Source: Eubacteriaceae bacterium (GTDB taxonomy: Bacteria; Bacillota; Clostridia; Lachnospirales; Lachnospiraceae). From it: 64,000 nt of DNA. Location of the stretch: the NCBI GenBank assembly GCA_902363805.1, contig CABJBF010000004.1, positions 215,216 to 279,215 of the forward strand, given 5' to 3'. How positions within the stretch are numbered: the first letter of the stretch is position 1; every line of letters begins with the position of its first letter. Both the position numbers and the translations under genes were made by a program. This document shows, one piece after another, positions 17,039 through 26,947 of this stretch. Under the pieces are notes generated by a model. That model was given only the letters and a program-made list of their open reading frames with translations. It had not been told where the DNA came from and ran no database searches.

Positions 17039-18592
17039 ATGAGCATATTAAATGTAGAACATTTAACACATGGTTTTGGCGATAGAGCAATTTTTGATGA
17101 TGTATCATTTAGATTATTAAAAGGTGAACATATAGGACTTGTTGGAGCAAATGGTGAAGGTAAGTCAACGTTTATGAATATAATAACAGGTAAATTGCAA
17201 CCTGACGAAGGCAGAGTTGAATGGGCTAAAAATGTCAGAGTAGGATATTTAGACCAGCATATCGTTTTAGAAAAAGGAATGACAATAGAGGATGTTTTAA
17301 AATCGGCATTTGACTTCCTGTTTGAAATGGAAGAAAACATGAATGACATTTGCAATAAAATGGGTGATGCGGATGAGAAGCAACTTGAAATATATATGGA
17401 TGAACTTGCCGTTATTCAGGATATGCTTACAATGCATGATTTTTATTTGATAGATTCAAAGGTAGAAGAAATAGCAAGGGCATTTGGATTAACAGATTTA
17501 GGGCTTGATAAAGATGTAAATGATTTAAGTGGTGGTCAGAGAACAAAGGTATTGCTTGCAAAACTATTGTTAGAAAAGCCTGACATTTTATTGCTTGATG
17601 AACCGACAAACTATTTGGATGCTGAACATATTGAATGGTTAAAGAGATATTTACAGGATTATGAGAATGCTTTTATTTTAATATCACATGATATACCGTT
17701 TTTAAATAGTGTTATTAATTTAATTTATAATATGGAAAATCAAAAACTGGACAGATATGTAGGCGATTACGATAAGTTTAAAGAAGTACACGCCGTAAAA
17801 CAGGCACAACTTGAGGCTGCATATAACAGACAGCAAAAAGAAATTGCTGATTTAAAGGATTTTGTGGCAAGAAATAAAGCTAGAGTTTCAACAAGAAACA
17901 TGGCAATGTCAAGGCAGAAAAAACTTGATAATATGGATTTAATTGAACTTGCAGGAGAAAAGCCAAAACCGGAATTTAGATTTAAGGAAGCAAGGACGTC
18001 CGGCAAATTTATAATAGACACAATGAATCTGGTAATCGGATATGATAAGCCATTATCTGTGCCACTTAATTTGTCTATGGAAAGAGGACAGAAAATTGCA
18101 GTAATAGGAACAAATGGTATTGGAAAAACAACTCTTTTAAGAAGTATTTTAGGAGAAATTAAACCTATAGATGGAAAAGTTGAATTGGGAGATTATCTGC
18201 AAATAGGCTATTTTGAACAGGAAATAAAGGAAGAAAACCGTTCTACATGCCTTGAGGAAATCTGGGATGAATTTCCTTCATTTAACCAATATGAAGTAAG
18301 AAGCGCGTTGGCTAAATGTGGACTTACTACAAATCATATTGAAAGTCAGATAAGAGTGTTAAGCGGAGGAGAGCAGGCAAAAGTCCGTCTTTGCAAATTA
18401 ATTAACAGAGAAACAAATCTTTTGGTTCTTGACGAACCTACAAATCATTTGGATGTAGATGCTAAGGCAGAATTAAAGAGAGCGCTTACAGAATACAAGG
18501 GAAGCATACTTATGGTATGTCATGAACCTGATTTTTATGAGGATTGGGTAACAGATGTGTGGGATGTAAGCCAGTGGAGTCTGTTAGATTAA
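17039..18592 (+). CDS. ABC-F family ATPase, YkpA/YbiT-like
   Basis: This 517-residue soluble protein has two ABC domains and no membrane spans, as in ABC-F ribosome-binding factors. The first domain has Walker A GANGEGKST, signature LSGGQRTK and Walker B ILLLDEPTNYLD; the second has GTNGIGKTT, LSGGEQAK and LVLDEPTNHLD. Between them lies the roughly 80-residue linker (YNRQQKEIADLKDFVARNKARVSTRNMAMSRQ) that reaches the ribosomal P-site region. Domain spacing resembles the housekeeping YkpA/YbiT group rather than known resistance proteins, but resistance cannot be excluded. It ends the plus-strand block before a strong bidirectional terminator. The start is behind GAAAGGA. Confidence 0.93.
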   Translation: MSILNVEHLTHGFGDRAIFDDVSFRLLKGEHIGLVGANGEGKSTFMNIITGKLQPDEGRVEWAKNVRVGYLDQHIVLEKGMTIEDVLKSAFDFLFEMEENMNDICNKMGDADEKQLEIYMDELAVIQDMLTMHDFYLIDSKVEEIARAFGLTDLGLDKDVNDLSGGQRTKVLLAKLLLEKPDILLLDEPTNYLDAEHIEWLKRYLQDYENAFILISHDIPFLNSVINLIYNMENQKLDRYVGDYDKFKEVHAVKQAQLEAAYNRQQKEIADLKDFVARNKARVSTRNMAMSRQKKLDNMDLIELAGEKPKPEFRFKEARTSGKFIIDTMNLVIGYDKPLSVPLNLSMERGQKIAVIGTNGIGKTTLLRSILGEIKPIDGKVELGDYLQIGYFEQEIKEENRSTCLEEIWDEFPSFNQYEVRSALAKCGLTTNHIESQIRVLSGGEQAKVRLCKLINRETNLLVLDEPTNHLDVDAKAELKRALTEYKGSILMVCHEPDFYEDWVTDVWDVSQWSLLD

Positions 18593-18625
18593 GATATAAG
18601 ACATATAATAAATTAGATAGAATAT

Positions 18626-18672
18626 CACAAAACAAGGCATGGGTTCATTTCCAACCCATGCCTTGTTTTGTG
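18626..18672. terminator. Strong bidirectional terminator
   Basis: A perfect 20-bp stem (18626-18645 with 18653-18672) encloses a 7-nt loop; the outer stem carries GTTTTGTG on both strands. It separates the convergent ABC-F gene and the large activase gene. Confidence 0.9.
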
Positions 18673-18695
18673 TAATGTACCAAATGGTATATGTT

Positions 18696-21600
18696 TTAAT
18701 TTTGTTTTTCTTTTAATCTTTTATTTGCAGTTGCAAGCATAAGTTTAATTCTATTTAACTGGTTAACTTCACTTGCACCGGGATCATAGTCAACAGCTAC
18801 AATATTTGCTTCAGGATGCATTGCACGAAGCTTTTTGATAACACCCTTTCCAACAATGTGGTTAGGAAGGCAGGCGAAAGGCTGTGTACAAACTATGTTT
18901 GGAACTCCATCTTTTATTAAGTGGAGCATTTCACCTGTAAGGAACCATCCTTCACCGGTCTGGTTACCAATTGAAACAACTTCCTCAGCCATTTCTGACA
19001 TTTCCCAAATATCGCTTGTAGGAGTGAAGTGTTTGCTCTTTATTAAAGCCTCCTTAGCTGTTTTTCTGAAGTATTCTATAGCTTTTATTCCAATGGTACT
19101 TAGAATTACTGATGATTTTTTAAAACCTAATTTTTCGGCCTTAAATGTAGAGTTTCTAAATCCATATAAGAAGAAGTCTACAAGGTCAGGCATAACGGCT
19201 TCAGCACCTTCAGATTCCAATAAGTTTACAAGGTCATTGTTAGCAGTAGGAGAGAATTTAACAAGAATCTCACCAACAATACCAACACGTGGTTTTTTAA
19301 TATCTTTTACAGGAATAGCATCAAATTCTTCAACAATCTTGCGAAGATTATTTTTATATCGTTTCATTCCAAATTTATTATCTGCAAGTTCAGCACATAA
19401 TTTATCTTCCCATTTTTTATGAAGTGCATCTGTTTCGCCGTGATTTACTTCATAAGGTCTTGTTCTGTATACAACTCTCATAAATAAATCGCCGTACATT
19501 GCTGCCTGAACTGCTTTAACTGCAAATTTAGGAGTAATCTTAAATCCACTGTTCTTTTCAATACCGGATAAACTAAGGGAAAGAACAGGAATGTATTCTA
19601 ATCCGGCTTTCTCTAATGCACGTCTGATAAATCCGATATAGTTAGTAGCACGACATCCGCCACCTGTCTGAGTAATAACAACAGCCACTTTGTGTAAATC
19701 ATATCTTCCAGATAATAATGCTTCCATAATCTGACCTACAACAATAAGTGAAGGGTAGCAGGCATCATTGTTAACATACTTAAGACCCATATCAATGCAT
19801 GATTGTTCACTTGGAAGAACTTCAAAGTTGTATCCACATGAATTCATTGCAGATTGAAGCATCTTAAAGTGAATTGGACTCATCTGAGGTGTAAGTATTG
19901 TATATTTTTCATCAAACATCTGCTTTGTAAATTCAACTTTTTTGATTGAAGATGGCTTGATGTCTCTTTGATAATTTCTTTCTTTTCTTATTCTAATGGC
20001 TGAAAGAAGAGAACGTATTCTGATTCTTGCAGCGCCTAAGTTATTAACTTCATCGATTTTAAGAACAGTGTAAATCTTTCCTGATTTAGTTAAAATATCA
20101 TTTACGCAGTCAGTCGTAACGGCATCAAGACCACATCCAAATGAATTGAGCTGAACTAAATCAAGATCATCTCTTGTTTTTACATAGTTAGCAGCTGCAT
20201 AAAGTCTTGAATGGTACATCCACTGGTCAGATACAATCAAAGGTCTTTCAACAGGAGCTAAATGTGAAATAGAATCTTCTGTTAAAACGGCAAGACCATA
20301 ACTGTTAATCATTTCAGGAATACCGTGGTTGATTTCAGGGTCAACATGGTATGGACGACCTGCAAGTACGATACCGTGAAGATTATGTTCCTTTATATAT
20401 GCTAATGTCTCTTCGCCTTTTTTGCGAATGTCATCTCTTGAAGCTAATAATTCTACCCATGCAACATGTGCAGCCTGAGTAATTTCGGCTTTAGGAATAT
20501 CAAATTCTTTTGAAAATTCTTCAACAAGTCGGCTTGTAATAGTTCCCTCATTTGTTAAAGCCATAAACGGATTCATAAATTTGATAGAATTATCGTTTAA
20601 TTCTTCAACGTTATTTTTTATATTTTCTGCATAAGATGTAACAATAGGGCAGTTGTAGTGGTTATTAGCATCCGGTGTTTCATTTCTTTCGTATGGTATA
20701 CACGGATAGAAAATAAAATCAATACCGTTTCTGATTAACCAGGTAACATGACCGTGAGCAATCTTTGCAGGATAACATTCTGATTCACTAGGAATTGATT
20801 CAATACCTAATTCATATATTTTTCTTGAAGACTCAGGTGAGAGAACAACTCTGTATCCTAATCTTTTAAAGAAAGTAGCCCAGAATGGGAAATTCTCATA
20901 CATATTAAGTACACGTGGAATTCCTACAGTTCCTCGTTTAGCATTTTCCTCAGACAATGGTTCGTAATCAAACATTCTGTGGAATTTATATTCAAATAAG
21001 TTAGGAATGTTATCTTTATTTTTCTCTTTTCCAAGACCTTTTTCGCAACGGTTTCCGCTTATGAAACGTCGTCCGTCAATAAATTTATTTATAGTAAGCA
21101 TACAGTTGTTTGTACAACCTTTGCATCGTGTCATTGTTGTTGTGTAATCAAATTTGTTAATTGCATCGATAGAAAGCATTGTTGTTGCTTCGCCGTGATA
21201 ACGTTCTCTTGCAATAAGGGCAGCACCAAATGCACCCATAATACCTGCAATGTCAGGACGGATAGCTTCACATCCTGATATTTTTTCAAAACTTCTTAAA
21301 ACAGCATCATTGTAAAATGTTCCACCCTGAACAACAACTTTTTCCCCAAGGTCTTTAGGGTCTGTAATTTTAATAACTTTATATAAAGCATTCTTAATAA
21401 CAGAATAAGCAAGTCCGGCAGAAATATCTGCAACGCTTGCACCTTCTTTTTGTGCCTGCTTTACATTTGAATTCATAAATACTGTACAACGTGTACCAAG
21501 GTCTGTAGGATTCTTGGCAAATAAAGCTTCTTTAGCAAAATCGACAACTGAGTAATTAAGCGATTTAGCAAATGTTTCAATGAAAGAACCACAACCTGAT

Positions 21601-22940
21601 GAGCAGGCTTCATTTAACTGGACGCTGTCTACAGTCTGATTCTTTATCTTAATACATTTCATGTCCTGACCGCCGATATCAAGAATACAGTCAACGTCAG
21701 GTTCAAAGAATGCAGCTGCATAATAATGTGCAACAGTTTCAACTTCACCTTCATCAAGCATTAAAGCCGCTTTAATTAAAGCCTCACCGTATCCTGTAGA
21801 ACAAGAACGTACAATTTCAGCATCTTTAGGCAATTTAGAGTAAATATCTTTAATTGCACCAATAATAGTTGCCAAAGGATTTCCATTGTTACTGCTGTAG
21901 AATGAATATAATAAAGTTCCATCTTCTCCGACAACAGCTGCCTTAGTAGTAGTAGAACCTGAATCTATACCTAAGAAACATTTTCCTGAATAAGTGCTTA
22001 AATCACCTTTCTTTACTGTATCTTTGTTGTGTCTTACAGTAAATTCAGTATATTCAGCTTCATTTTTAAATAAAGGTTCCATACGTTTGATTTCCATATC
22101 CATCTTAATTCCTTTAGAAAGACGGTTATACAAATCTGTTATATTAACTAAAACTTTTGAATCGTGATTCATTGCAGAACCTGTAGCAGCAAATAAATGT
22201 GAATGCTCAGGTGCAACAATATGTTCATCATCGAGATTAAGAGTTCTTATAAATGCATTTTTTAATTCAGGAAGGAAGTGAAGAGGTCCTCCTAAAAATG
22301 CAACTGTACCACGAATAGGTTTTCCGCATGCCAAACCCGAAATGGTCTGGTTTACAACTGCTTGGAAAATAGAAGCAGCCAAATCTTCTTTTGTAGCTCC
22401 TTCGTTAATTAATGGCTGAATATCTGTTTTGGCAAATACACCACAACGTGCGGCAATTGGATAAATTGCCTGATAATTAGCAGCATATTCATTTAAACCA
22501 CTGGCATCAGTCTGAAGAAGAGAAGCCATCTGGTCAATGAAAGAACCTGTACCACCGGCACAGATACCGTTCATACGCTGTTCAATTCCATTTGTAAAAT
22601 AAATTATTTTTGCATCTTCGCCACCAAGTTCAATTGCAACATCTGTCTGAGGTGCATAATCATTTAATGCTGTAGAAACAGCTACAACCTCCTGAACAAA
22701 TGGAACTCCTAAGTGTTTTGACAAAGTAAGTCCGCCCGAACCTGTAATCATAGGTGATAAGGTAATGTCACCTAATTTTTCTTTAGCCTTTTTTAATAAT
22801 CCGGCTAAAGTTTCCTGAATATTTGCATAGTGACGCTCATAGTCAGCAAACATAATTTCATTATCATTATTTAAAATTGCAATTTTTACAGTTGTTGAGC
22901 CAATGTCAATACCAAGGCTGTAATATGCTTTATCATTCAT
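18696..22940 (-). CDS. Giant 2-hydroxyacyl-CoA dehydratase activase-related protein
   Basis: A 1414-residue fusion. Two BcrAD/BadFG ASKHA-type ATPase domains sit at about residues 5-260 and 325-580, with phosphate loops [10 protein letters not shown] and [12 protein letters not shown] and cluster-ligand motifs [12 protein letters not shown] and [21 protein letters not shown] motif follows at about 616, then a DUF2229 region ([25 protein letters not shown]) and a C-terminal HgdB-like half with further conserved cysteines. Homologous activators use ATP and a [4Fe-4S] cluster to reduce a dehydratase; for this long form the reaction is not established. No dehydratase gene is adjacent. The start follows AAGAGGAAGG and a good promoter. 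It should be oxygen-sensitive and fits a strict anaerobe. Confidence 0.92.
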   Translation of the reverse strand: MNDKAYYSLGIDIGSTTVKIAILNNDNEIMFADYERHYANIQETLAGLLKKAKEKLGDITLSPMITGSGGLTLSKHLGVPFVQEVVAVSTALNDYAPQTDVAIELGGEDAKIIYFTNGIEQRMNGICAGGTGSFIDQMASLLQTDASGLNEYAANYQAIYPIAARCGVFAKTDIQPLINEGATKEDLAASIFQAVVNQTISGLACGKPIRGTVAFLGGPLHFLPELKNAFIRTLNLDDEHIVAPEHSHLFAATGSAMNHDSKVLVNITDLYNRLSKGIKMDMEIKRMEPLFKNEAEYTEFTVRHNKDTVKKGDLSTYSGKCFLGIDSGSTTTKAAVVGEDGTLLYSFYSSNNGNPLATIIGAIKDIYSKLPKDAEIVRSCSTGYGEALIKAALMLDEGEVETVAHYYAAAFFEPDVDCILDIGGQDMKCIKIKNQTVDSVQLNEACSSGCGSFIETFAKSLNYSVVDFAKEALFAKNPTDLGTRCTVFMNSNVKQAQKEGASVADISAGLAYSVIKNALYKVIKITDPKDLGEKVVVQGGTFYNDAVLRSFEKISGCEAIRPDIAGIMGAFGAALIARERYHGEATTMLSIDAINKFDYTTTMTRCKGCTNNCMLTINKFIDGRRFISGNRCEKGLGKEKNKDNIPNLFEYKFHRMFDYEPLSEENAKRGTVGIPRVLNMYENFPFWATFFKRLGYRVVLSPESSRKIYELGIESIPSESECYPAKIAHGHVTWLIRNGIDFIFYPCIPYERNETPDANNHYNCPIVTSYAENIKNNVEELNDNSIKFMNPFMALTNEGTITSRLVEEFSKEFDIPKAEITQAAHVAWVELLASRDDIRKKGEETLAYIKEHNLHGIVLAGRPYHVDPEINHGIPEMINSYGLAVLTEDSISHLAPVERPLIVSDQWMYHSRLYAAANYVKTRDDLDLVQLNSFGCGLDAVTTDCVNDILTKSGKIYTVLKIDEVNNLGAARIRIRSLLSAIRIRKERNYQRDIKPSSIKKVEFTKQMFDEKYTILTPQMSPIHFKMLQSAMNSCGYNFEVLPSEQSCIDMGLKYVNNDACYPSLIVVGQIMEALLSGRYDLHKVAVVITQTGGGCRATNYIGFIRRALEKAGLEYIPVLSLSLSGIEKNSGFKITPKFAVKAVQAAMYGDLFMRVVYRTRPYEVNHGETDALHKKWEDKLCAELADNKFGMKRYKNNLRKIVEEFDAIPVKDIKKPRVGIVGEILVKFSPTANNDLVNLLESEGAEAVMPDLVDFFLYGFRNSTFKAEKLGFKKSSVILSTIGIKAIEYFRKTAKEALIKSKHFTPTSDIWEMSEMAEEVVSIGNQTGEGWFLTGEMLHLIKDGVPNIVCTQPFACLPNHIVGKGVIKKLRAMHPEANIVAVDYDPGASEVNQLNRIKLMLATANKRLKEKQN

Positions 22941-22987
22941 TGTTGTTTACCTTCCTCTTAAGTTATAAAAATCCATAAACGTTATAC

Positions 22988-23016
22988 ATTATATTATAAT
23001 TTGCGACAAATAACAA
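22988..23016 (-). promoter_or_regulatory. Promoter of the giant activase gene
   Basis: On the minus strand TTGTTA (23016-23011) and TATAAT (22993-22988) are spaced by 17 bp. Transcription would start near 22980, about 40 bases before the start codon. Confidence 0.7.
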
Positions 23017-23152
23017 CATATAAATAAGTACATAAGAGTAACAAATTTGTGAATTGTTTGTAAAAATGTCCTGATTTTTTAATTAAAATTTAACAATCAG
23101 GGTGTAACATTTGAATGTGTCAAAAAAGATATGTAAAAAATGTATTGTATGT

Positions 23153-23181
23153 TTGACAAAAGATACTAATAAAATTATACT
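23153..23181 (+). promoter_or_regulatory. Promoter of the rhomboid-like gene cluster
   Basis: TTGACA (23153-23158) and TATACT (23176-23181) with a 17-bp spacer is near consensus. It lies 30 bp before the rhomboid-like start and probably drives malQ and lysA too. The 270-bp divergent gap holds this and the minus-strand promoter and nothing else I can identify. Confidence 0.75.
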
Positions 23182-23210
23182 TGTATAAGATTTTAGAATA
23201 GGAGATTTCT

Positions 23211-24134
23211 ATGAAACAATCAAACTTTGAAAGAAAATTCAGCAGATATGCGATAAGCAATTTGTCATTATATTTGGTAATAGGATATGCCATAGGTTAT
23301 GCAATTTATTATTTGATTCCGGGTCTATATGAATATATTACATTTGACCCATATTTAATATTACATGGACAGATTTGGAGACTTGTATCATGGGTAGTTA
23401 CAATGCCTGAGGCATTAGGTCTGTTTACTATAATTATGCTTTTCTTTTACTATTCAGTAGGAAATAATCTTGAAAATACATGGGGAAAGTACAGATATAA
23501 TGTATATATTTTCTCAGGTATGTTGTTTACGATTATAGGTGCATTCCTTTTGTATGTGATTTTAGTAATAATATGTAATACAACAGGTGAATATGAGACA
23601 GTGTTAAATGCAGTTGGCATGAGCTATAGTGGCACAAGTGTAACGGATTTAGCAGTAATATATAGAGGTATTGGCATGGGAATAGGTAATTTTGTAAGTA
23701 CTTATTATATCAATATGTCAATATTCCTTGCATTTGCAGCTACCTATCCTAATGCAGAGGTATTGCTTTATTTCATAATTCCTATAAAGGTAAAATGGTT
23801 AGGAGTATTATATGGAGCGTTCATTTTTGTAGAAATACTTCAAGGCTCATGGGTAACAAGAATGATGGTAATTACATCATTACTTAATTTTATGATTTTC
23901 TTCTTTCAAACAAGAAATAAATTATCACCATATCAGATAAAACGAAAAAGAGAATATCGAAAGAATATACGTCAGGCTACACAGCCTAAATATGAAAATG
24001 GCGCTAAGCATAAATGTGCAATCTGTGGAAGAACAGAATTAGATGATCCTAATTTGACTTTCAGATATTGCTCAAAATGTAGTGGAAATAAAGAGTACTG
24101 TCAGGACCATTTATTTACACATACACATTGTTAA
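23211..24134 (+). CDS. Rhomboid-like membrane protein with a C-terminal zinc-binding tail
   Basis: This 307-residue protein has about six membrane spans over residues 15-235, with a rhomboid-like layout: long first loop with HGQIWRLVSWVV, a middle span and FAATYPNAEVLLYFIIPIKVKWLG near the end, a phrase common in prokaryotic rhomboid-fold proteins. The usual GxSG catalytic serine motif is not visible at the expected place, so it may be a pseudoprotease (derlin-like). The soluble tail has CAICGR, YCSKCSG, YCQDH and HTHC, a pattern suited to one or two zinc ions. The function is unknown. It is first in a cluster with malQ and lysA, 25 bp before malQ. Confidence 0.75.
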   Translation: MKQSNFERKFSRYAISNLSLYLVIGYAIGYAIYYLIPGLYEYITFDPYLILHGQIWRLVSWVVTMPEALGLFTIIMLFFYYSVGNNLENTWGKYRYNVYIFSGMLFTIIGAFLLYVILVIICNTTGEYETVLNAVGMSYSGTSVTDLAVIYRGIGMGIGNFVSTYYINMSIFLAFAATYPNAEVLLYFIIPIKVKWLGVLYGAFIFVEILQGSWVTRMMVITSLLNFMIFFFQTRNKLSPYQIKRKREYRKNIRQATQPKYENGAKHKCAICGRTELDDPNLTFRYCSKCSGNKEYCQDHLFTHTHC

Positions 24135-24159
24135 TTGAAAATGGAGGAATAAAATATAT

Positions 24160-25656
24160 ATGGCTCAAAAAGAATTTGAAAGAGGTGCGGGAATATTGAT
24201 GCATATTAGTAGTATTCCTTCACCTTACGGAATAGGTTCTTTTGGAAAAAATGCATATGAATTTGTTGACAGATTAGTTGCTGCGAGACAAAAGTACTGG
24301 CAGGTTCTGCCACTTGGAACAACAAGTTATGGAGACAGCCCATACGCTTCTTTTTCTGCGTTTGCAGGTAATCCTTATTTTATCGATTTGGATACATTAA
24401 TTGAAGAAGGTCTTATTACAAAAGAATATGTAGATAGTTTTAGATGGAACATTGAAGAACAGTATGTTGACTATGGTTTGATATATAATTCCAGATTTAT
24501 TGTTTTAAAAGAAGCTTATAAGAATAGTAATCACAAGGCATTGAAAGAATATAAAGAATTTGTTAAAGAAAATGATTTTTGGATTGATGATTACTGCTTG
24601 TATTGTGTATGCAAAAATGATGCTGAGTCGACTTCGTGGCAGGATTGGGAAGAGGATATAAGATTCAGAAAGCAGGAAGCGTTAGATAAAAAGATAGAAG
24701 AATTTTCAGATGAACTGGATTTTTATAGGTTTTTACAGTTTAAATTCTTCGAACAATGGTTTAAACTAAAAGAGTATGCCAACGAAAAAGGAATCGAAAT
24801 AATAGGAGACATTCCAATTTATGTTGCTATGGATTCAGCAGATGTATGGTCTCATCCTGAAATTTTTCAGCTAGATGAGAATCTGGAGGCAAAAAAAGTG
24901 GCAGGAGTTCCGCCGGATGCTTTTTCTGATTTAGGTCAAAGATGGGGGAATCCGTTATATGATTGGAAAAAGTTAGAAAAAGATGATTTTTCATGGTGGC
25001 GAAAGAGAATGGAACACTCCGCAAAATTATACGATATAGTTAGAATTGATCATTTTATTGGAATGACAAAATACTATACAATACCTGCAGAAGATGAGGA
25101 TGCCAGAAACGGAAAATGGGAAAAAGGTCCGGGAATGAAACTTATAAAAGCTATATCAGAAGCAACGGGAGATAAGAAAATCATTGCTGAAGATTTAGGT
25201 GTAAAAATACCTGAAGTAGTGGAAGCCCTTGAAAAGAGTGGATTTCCTGGAATGAAGGTTTTAGAATTTGCATTTGACGGAGACAGAAAGAATGAGCATT
25301 TGCCATATTTTTGGACGCAGAATACTGTGGCTTATGGTGGAACTCATGATAACGATACCTTAATGGGATATTTTACAGGTTTGCAATATTGGGAGTTAGG
25401 ATACATAAGAGAGTTCTTAGAATGTAGACATGGCTCGATTGAAGATATTGTGGATAAATTATTTACATGCGCCTATGCCAGCGTGGCGAATGTTGTAATA
25501 TTCCAAATGCAGGATGTTTTAAAAGTTGGCAATATTGGCAGAATGAATCTGCCATCATCAATGGGAACTAACTGGCGTTGGAGAATGACCAAAAACCAGT
25601 TTGGTGATAAAGAAGTTGAGAGACTTAGATATTTAACCGATATATACGGCAGATAA
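24160..25656 (+). CDS. malQ: 4-alpha-glucanotransferase
   Basis: A 498-residue GH77 enzyme of normal length. It begins with the family phrase ERGAGILMHISSIPSPYGIGSFG and has LPLGTTSYGDSPYASFSAFAGNPYFID, the nucleophile region (VRIDHFIGM), the acid/base region (IIAEDLGVK) and AYGGTHDNDT with the transition-state aspartate. It transfers alpha-1,4-glucan chains between maltodextrins or glycogen in the cytoplasm. The start follows GGAGG with a 12-bp spacer. It is followed 20 bp later by lysA on the same strand, although the two pathways are unrelated, so the shared message is probably incidental. Confidence 0.96.
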   Translation: MAQKEFERGAGILMHISSIPSPYGIGSFGKNAYEFVDRLVAARQKYWQVLPLGTTSYGDSPYASFSAFAGNPYFIDLDTLIEEGLITKEYVDSFRWNIEEQYVDYGLIYNSRFIVLKEAYKNSNHKALKEYKEFVKENDFWIDDYCLYCVCKNDAESTSWQDWEEDIRFRKQEALDKKIEEFSDELDFYRFLQFKFFEQWFKLKEYANEKGIEIIGDIPIYVAMDSADVWSHPEIFQLDENLEAKKVAGVPPDAFSDLGQRWGNPLYDWKKLEKDDFSWWRKRMEHSAKLYDIVRIDHFIGMTKYYTIPAEDEDARNGKWEKGPGMKLIKAISEATGDKKIIAEDLGVKIPEVVEALEKSGFPGMKVLEFAFDGDRKNEHLPYFWTQNTVAYGGTHDNDTLMGYFTGLQYWELGYIREFLECRHGSIEDIVDKLFTCAYASVANVVIFQMQDVLKVGNIGRMNLPSSMGTNWRWRMTKNQFGDKEVERLRYLTDIYGR

Positions 25657-25676
25657 TTATTAGGAGGACTGAAAAA

Positions 25677-26933
25677 ATGGAAAAGAAACCGTTTGTAACA
25701 CTTGAACAACTTAAGGAAATTGAAAAGACTTATCCTACGCCATATCATATTTATGATGAAAAGGGTTTTATGGAGAATGCAAGAAAAGTTAATGAAGCAT
25801 TTTCATGGAATAAGGGATTTAGAGAATATTTTGCTGTTAAAGCTGAACCAAATCCATTTATCATAAAGAAGTTAAAAGAAGTCGGATGTGGTGTTGACTG
25901 TTCATCATATACAGAACTTATGATTGCTGACAAATTAGGGTTTAGAGACGATGAGATTATGTTCTCTTCAAATGAAACACCTGAAGGTGAATTTGGATAT
26001 TGTGCAAAACTTGGCGGAATTATTAATCTTGATGATATTACAATGATTGATTTCATGGAAAAAGAAGCAGGCATTCCTGAAACTGTAAGTTGCAGATATA
26101 ATCCGGGTGGAGTTTTTGAAGCATGTAACGGAATTATGGACAATCCGGGAGATGCTAAATACGGAATGACTCACGAGCAGATTATTGAAGCTTATAAAAT
26201 TTTAAAAGAAAAAGGCGTAAAGAATTTTGGAATTCATGCATTCTTAGCTAGTAATACAGTTACAAATGAATATTATCCTAGACTTGCTAAGACAATTTTT
26301 GAACTTGCAGTTGAGTTGAAGGAAAAGACTGGAGCACACATTAAATTCATCAATTTATCAGGTGGTGTTGGAATACCTTACAGACCGGATCAGGAACCAA
26401 ATGATATTATGGTTATTGGCGAGGGAGTAAGAAGAGTATATGAAGAGGTGCTTACACCTGCAGGAATGGATGATGTAGCTATTTATACTGAAATGGGAAG
26501 ATTCATGATGGGACCATACGGTGCACTTGTAACAAAGGCTGTACATGAAAAGCATATTTACAAAGAATATATTGGCGTAGATGCATGTGCTGCTAACTTG
26601 ATGAGACCTGCAATGTATGGAGCTTACCATCATATTACTGTTATGGGTAAGGAAAATGAACCTTGCGACCATACATATGATATTGTTGGTTCATTATGCG
26701 AAAATAATGACAAATTTGCAGTAGACAGAAAATTGCCAAAGATTGATATGGGAGATTTCCTTGTAATTCATGATTCAGGAGCTCATGGATTCTCAATGGG
26801 ATATAATTATAACGGAAGACTTCGTTCTGCAGAATTATTGTTACAGGAAGATGGAAGCGTAAAATTAATTCGTAGAGCAGAAACTCCAAAAGATTATTTT
26901 GCTACATTTGATTTCTGTGACATAATGAAATAG
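25677..26933 (+). CDS. lysA: Diaminopimelate decarboxylase
   Basis: A 418-residue fold-type III PLP decarboxylase. The PLP lysine lies in EYFAVKAEPNPF, and further motifs are GVDCSSYTEL, the glycine-rich phosphate loop INLSGGVGIPY, EMGRFMMGP and, near the C-terminus, VGSLCENNDKFAVDRKLP with the active-site cysteine from the partner subunit, then HDSGAHGFSMGYNYNGRLRSAELL. It makes L-lysine from meso-diaminopimelate. The sequence belongs to a divergent branch (about 420 residues) common in Clostridia. The start is behind AGGAGG. It is followed closely by a gene of unknown function, with only 14 bp between. Confidence 0.92.
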   Translation: MEKKPFVTLEQLKEIEKTYPTPYHIYDEKGFMENARKVNEAFSWNKGFREYFAVKAEPNPFIIKKLKEVGCGVDCSSYTELMIADKLGFRDDEIMFSSNETPEGEFGYCAKLGGIINLDDITMIDFMEKEAGIPETVSCRYNPGGVFEACNGIMDNPGDAKYGMTHEQIIEAYKILKEKGVKNFGIHAFLASNTVTNEYYPRLAKTIFELAVELKEKTGAHIKFINLSGGVGIPYRPDQEPNDIMVIGEGVRRVYEEVLTPAGMDDVAIYTEMGRFMMGPYGALVTKAVHEKHIYKEYIGVDACAANLMRPAMYGAYHHITVMGKENEPCDHTYDIVGSLCENNDKFAVDRKLPKIDMGDFLVIHDSGAHGFSMGYNYNGRLRSAELLLQEDGSVKLIRRAETPKDYFATFDFCDIMK

Positions 26934-26947
26934 TCATGGAGGAAAAT

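Noticed and set aside
17039..18592. Antibiotic-resistance ABC-F protein
   Set aside because: The linker length and sequence resemble the housekeeping YkpA/YbiT group, so resistance is not claimed.
18835..19422. A 195-codon plus-strand frame inside the giant activase
   Set aside because: It is antisense to well-conserved minus-strand coding sequence and lacks a site or recognisable product.
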